Source: Sabellastarte sp. h YS-2021 (lineage: Eukaryota; Annelida; Polychaeta; Sabellida; Sabellidae). Taken from it: a stretch of DNA of 64,000 bases. The translations under genes and the position numbers were made by a program. This document shows positions 62,476 through 64,000 of the stretch, piece after piece. The number at the start of each line of letters is the position of its first letter. Within the stretch, counting starts at the first letter, position 1. A model generated the notes under the pieces. That model did no database searches. It was not told the origin of the DNA and saw nothing but the letters and a program-made list of their open reading frames with translations. The stretch spans positions 558,001 to 622,000 of the forward strand of contig OZ024940.1 of NCBI GenBank assembly GCA_964017235.1, read 5' to 3'.

Positions 62476-64000
62476 TTTTAAATGGGGAATTTGTCATGCA
62501 TACACACTAGTACAGTTGCCTTACCACCGAGTACGCCAAATTTGGTCGTTCCGAGGGACACCAATTTTTTTCCACCAATAGATAGAGGGGTCCAGTCTGA
62601 GTCTATACAATATAACAGGGTAGGGTCTAAAGACCTTAAGTTGGCAGATATGAGCAGAAACAGTATTTCCCATTGATTTTAAATGGGGAATTTGTCATGC
62701 ATACACACTAGTACAGTTGCCTTACCACCGAGTACGCCAAATTTGGACGTTCCGAGGGACACCAATTTTTTTCCACCAATAGATAGAGGGGTCCAGTCTG
62801 AGTCTATACAATATAACAGGGTAGGGTCTAAAGACCTTAATGTGGCAGATATGAGAAGAAACAGTATTTCCCATTGATTTTAAATGGGGAATTTGTCATA
62901 CATGTGTAGATGCCTTACCATCGAGTACGCCAAATTTGGTCGTTCCGAGGGACACCAATTTTTTTCCACCAATAGATAGAGGGGTCCAGTCTGAGTCTAT
63001 ACAATATCACAGGGTAGGGTCTAAAGACCTTAATGTGGCAGATATGAGCAGAAACAGTGTTTCCCATTGATTTTAAATGGGGAATTTGTCATACATGTGT
63101 AGATGCCTTACCACCGAGTACGCCAAATTTGGTCGTTCCGAGGGACACCAATTTTTTTCCACCAATGGATGGAGGGGTCCAGTCTGAGTCTATACAATAC
63201 AACAGGGTAGGGTCTAAAGACCTTAAGTTGGCAGATATGAGCAGAAACAGTATTTCGCATTGATTTTAAATGGGGAATTTGTCATGCATACACACTAGTA
63301 CAGTTGCCTTACCACCGAGTACGCCAAATTTGGTCGTTCCGAGGGACACCAATTTTTTTCCACCAATAGATAGAGGGGTCCAGTCTGAGTCTATACAATA
63401 TAACAGGGTAGGGTCTAAAGACCTTAAATCGGCAGATATGAGCAGAAACAGTATTTCCCATTGATTTTAAATGGGGAATTTGTCATAAATGTGTACATGC
63501 CTTACCACCGAGTACGCCAAATTTGGACGTTCCGAGGGACACCAATTTTTTCCCACCAATAGATAGAGGGGTCCAGTCTGAGTCTATACAATATAACAGG
63601 GTAGGGTCTAAAGACCTTAAGTTGGCAGATATGAGCAGAAACAGTATTTCCCATTGATCTTAAATGGGGAATTTGTCATGCATACACACTAGTACAGTTG
63701 CCTTACCACCGAGTACGCCAAATTTAGTCGTTCCGAGGGACACCAATTTTTTTCCACCAATAGATAGAGGGGTCCAGTCTGAGTCTATACAATATAACAG
63801 GGTAGGGTCTAAAGACCTTAAATCGGCAGATATGAGCAGAAACAGTATTTCCCATTGATTTTAAATGGGGAATTAGTCATGCATACACACTAGTACAGTT
63901 GCCTTACCACCGAGTACGCCAAATTTGGACGTTCCGAGGGACACCAATTTTTTTCCACCAATAGATAGAGGGGTCCAGTCTGAGTCTATACAATATCACA
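62476..64000 (-). repeat. Segmental duplication, 4937-bp offset, copy 2, to window end
   Basis: This copy of 57539-59063 is truncated only by the window edge; the final partial unit is 63859-64000. The array evidently continues beyond the window. Confidence 0.86.

Larger units (their letters stand above)
43201..64000 (-). repeat. Satellite array A, inverted (193/201-bp monomers)
   Basis: The same family runs here on the opposite strand. A partial unit occupies 43201-43354. There are 104 complete units from 43355 to 63858 (54 long, 50 short, exactly 20504 bp) and a partial one at 63859-64000. On the plus strand each unit reads TTTTAAATGGGG to CCCATTGA. Long units are over half of the total, against 18% in the left array. 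Array-specific variants, given in plus orientation, include ATATCACAGGG, AGAAGAAACAG, GACCAGAAACAG, CATACATTCTAGTAC, GGGTAATTTG, GGAATTAGTCATG and CCAGGAATAG. I did not notice these in the left array, so this is a separate subfamily and not a simple mirror copy. Recurrent 64-codon frames in the long units are by-products of the repeat. No gene or insertion is seen. Confidence 0.97.

Noticed and set aside
43201-64000. Right array as a simple inverted copy of the left array (large palindrome)
   Set aside because: It carries its own private variants (ATATCACAGGG, AGAAGAAACAG, GGGTAATTTG and others) not noticed on the left, a different long/short ratio and different higher-order periods.
1-64000. 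Bacterial-style promoters, operators or terminators
   Set aside because: Any short TATA-like or hairpin match occurs once per monomer as part of the repeat, with no gene to serve.

Overview
The whole window is satellite DNA. It is one family of tandem repeats with a monomer of 193 or 201 bp, running from base 1 to base 64000 and interrupted only by a 200-base run of N at 43001-43200. I find no convincing protein gene, RNA gene, transposon, CRISPR array or operon. Megabase-style satellite with nested higher-order repeats, plus a fixed-length N gap, points to a scaffolded eukaryotic chromosome assembly, probably a centromeric, pericentromeric or other heterochromatic block. I do not recognise the monomer and cannot name the organism. 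The short consensus is about 41% G+C (80 of 193 by hand count).

Layout. (1) 1-37889: array A in + orientation, with 194 complete monomers starting at 170 (159 short, two of them 192 bp, and 35 long). It contains several nested segmental duplications, and the sequence is more diverged between about 32.6 and 36 kb. (2) 37697-37889: the last of those monomers is a chimera that begins as type A and ends as type B. (3) 37890-43000: array B, 26 complete monomers (15 short, 11 long). It is a diverged subfamily, mostly arranged as 394-bp long/short dimers, with a 1174-bp six-monomer block present twice. (4) 43001-43200: assembly gap. (5) 43201-64000: a second type-A array in the opposite orientation, with 104 complete monomers (54 long, 50 short) and its own higher-order repeats (offsets 989, 1769, 3739, 4535, 4937 and 5508 bp).

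Monomer orientation is defined here by the unit that starts TCAATGGGAAATACTG and ends CCATTTAAAA. Positions were obtained by reading the sequence and checking that the spacing sums exactly. Long and short monomers differ by an 8-bp length change near the 3' end. That change shifts the reading frame and is the sole reason why 61-68-codon open frames recur in the long units; I treat them as non-coding.

The points of most interest are structural: orientation and subfamily both change across the scaffold gap, so the join is unproven; the A-to-B switch happens inside one monomer; and a set of private single-base markers lets the history of unequal exchange be traced by eye.
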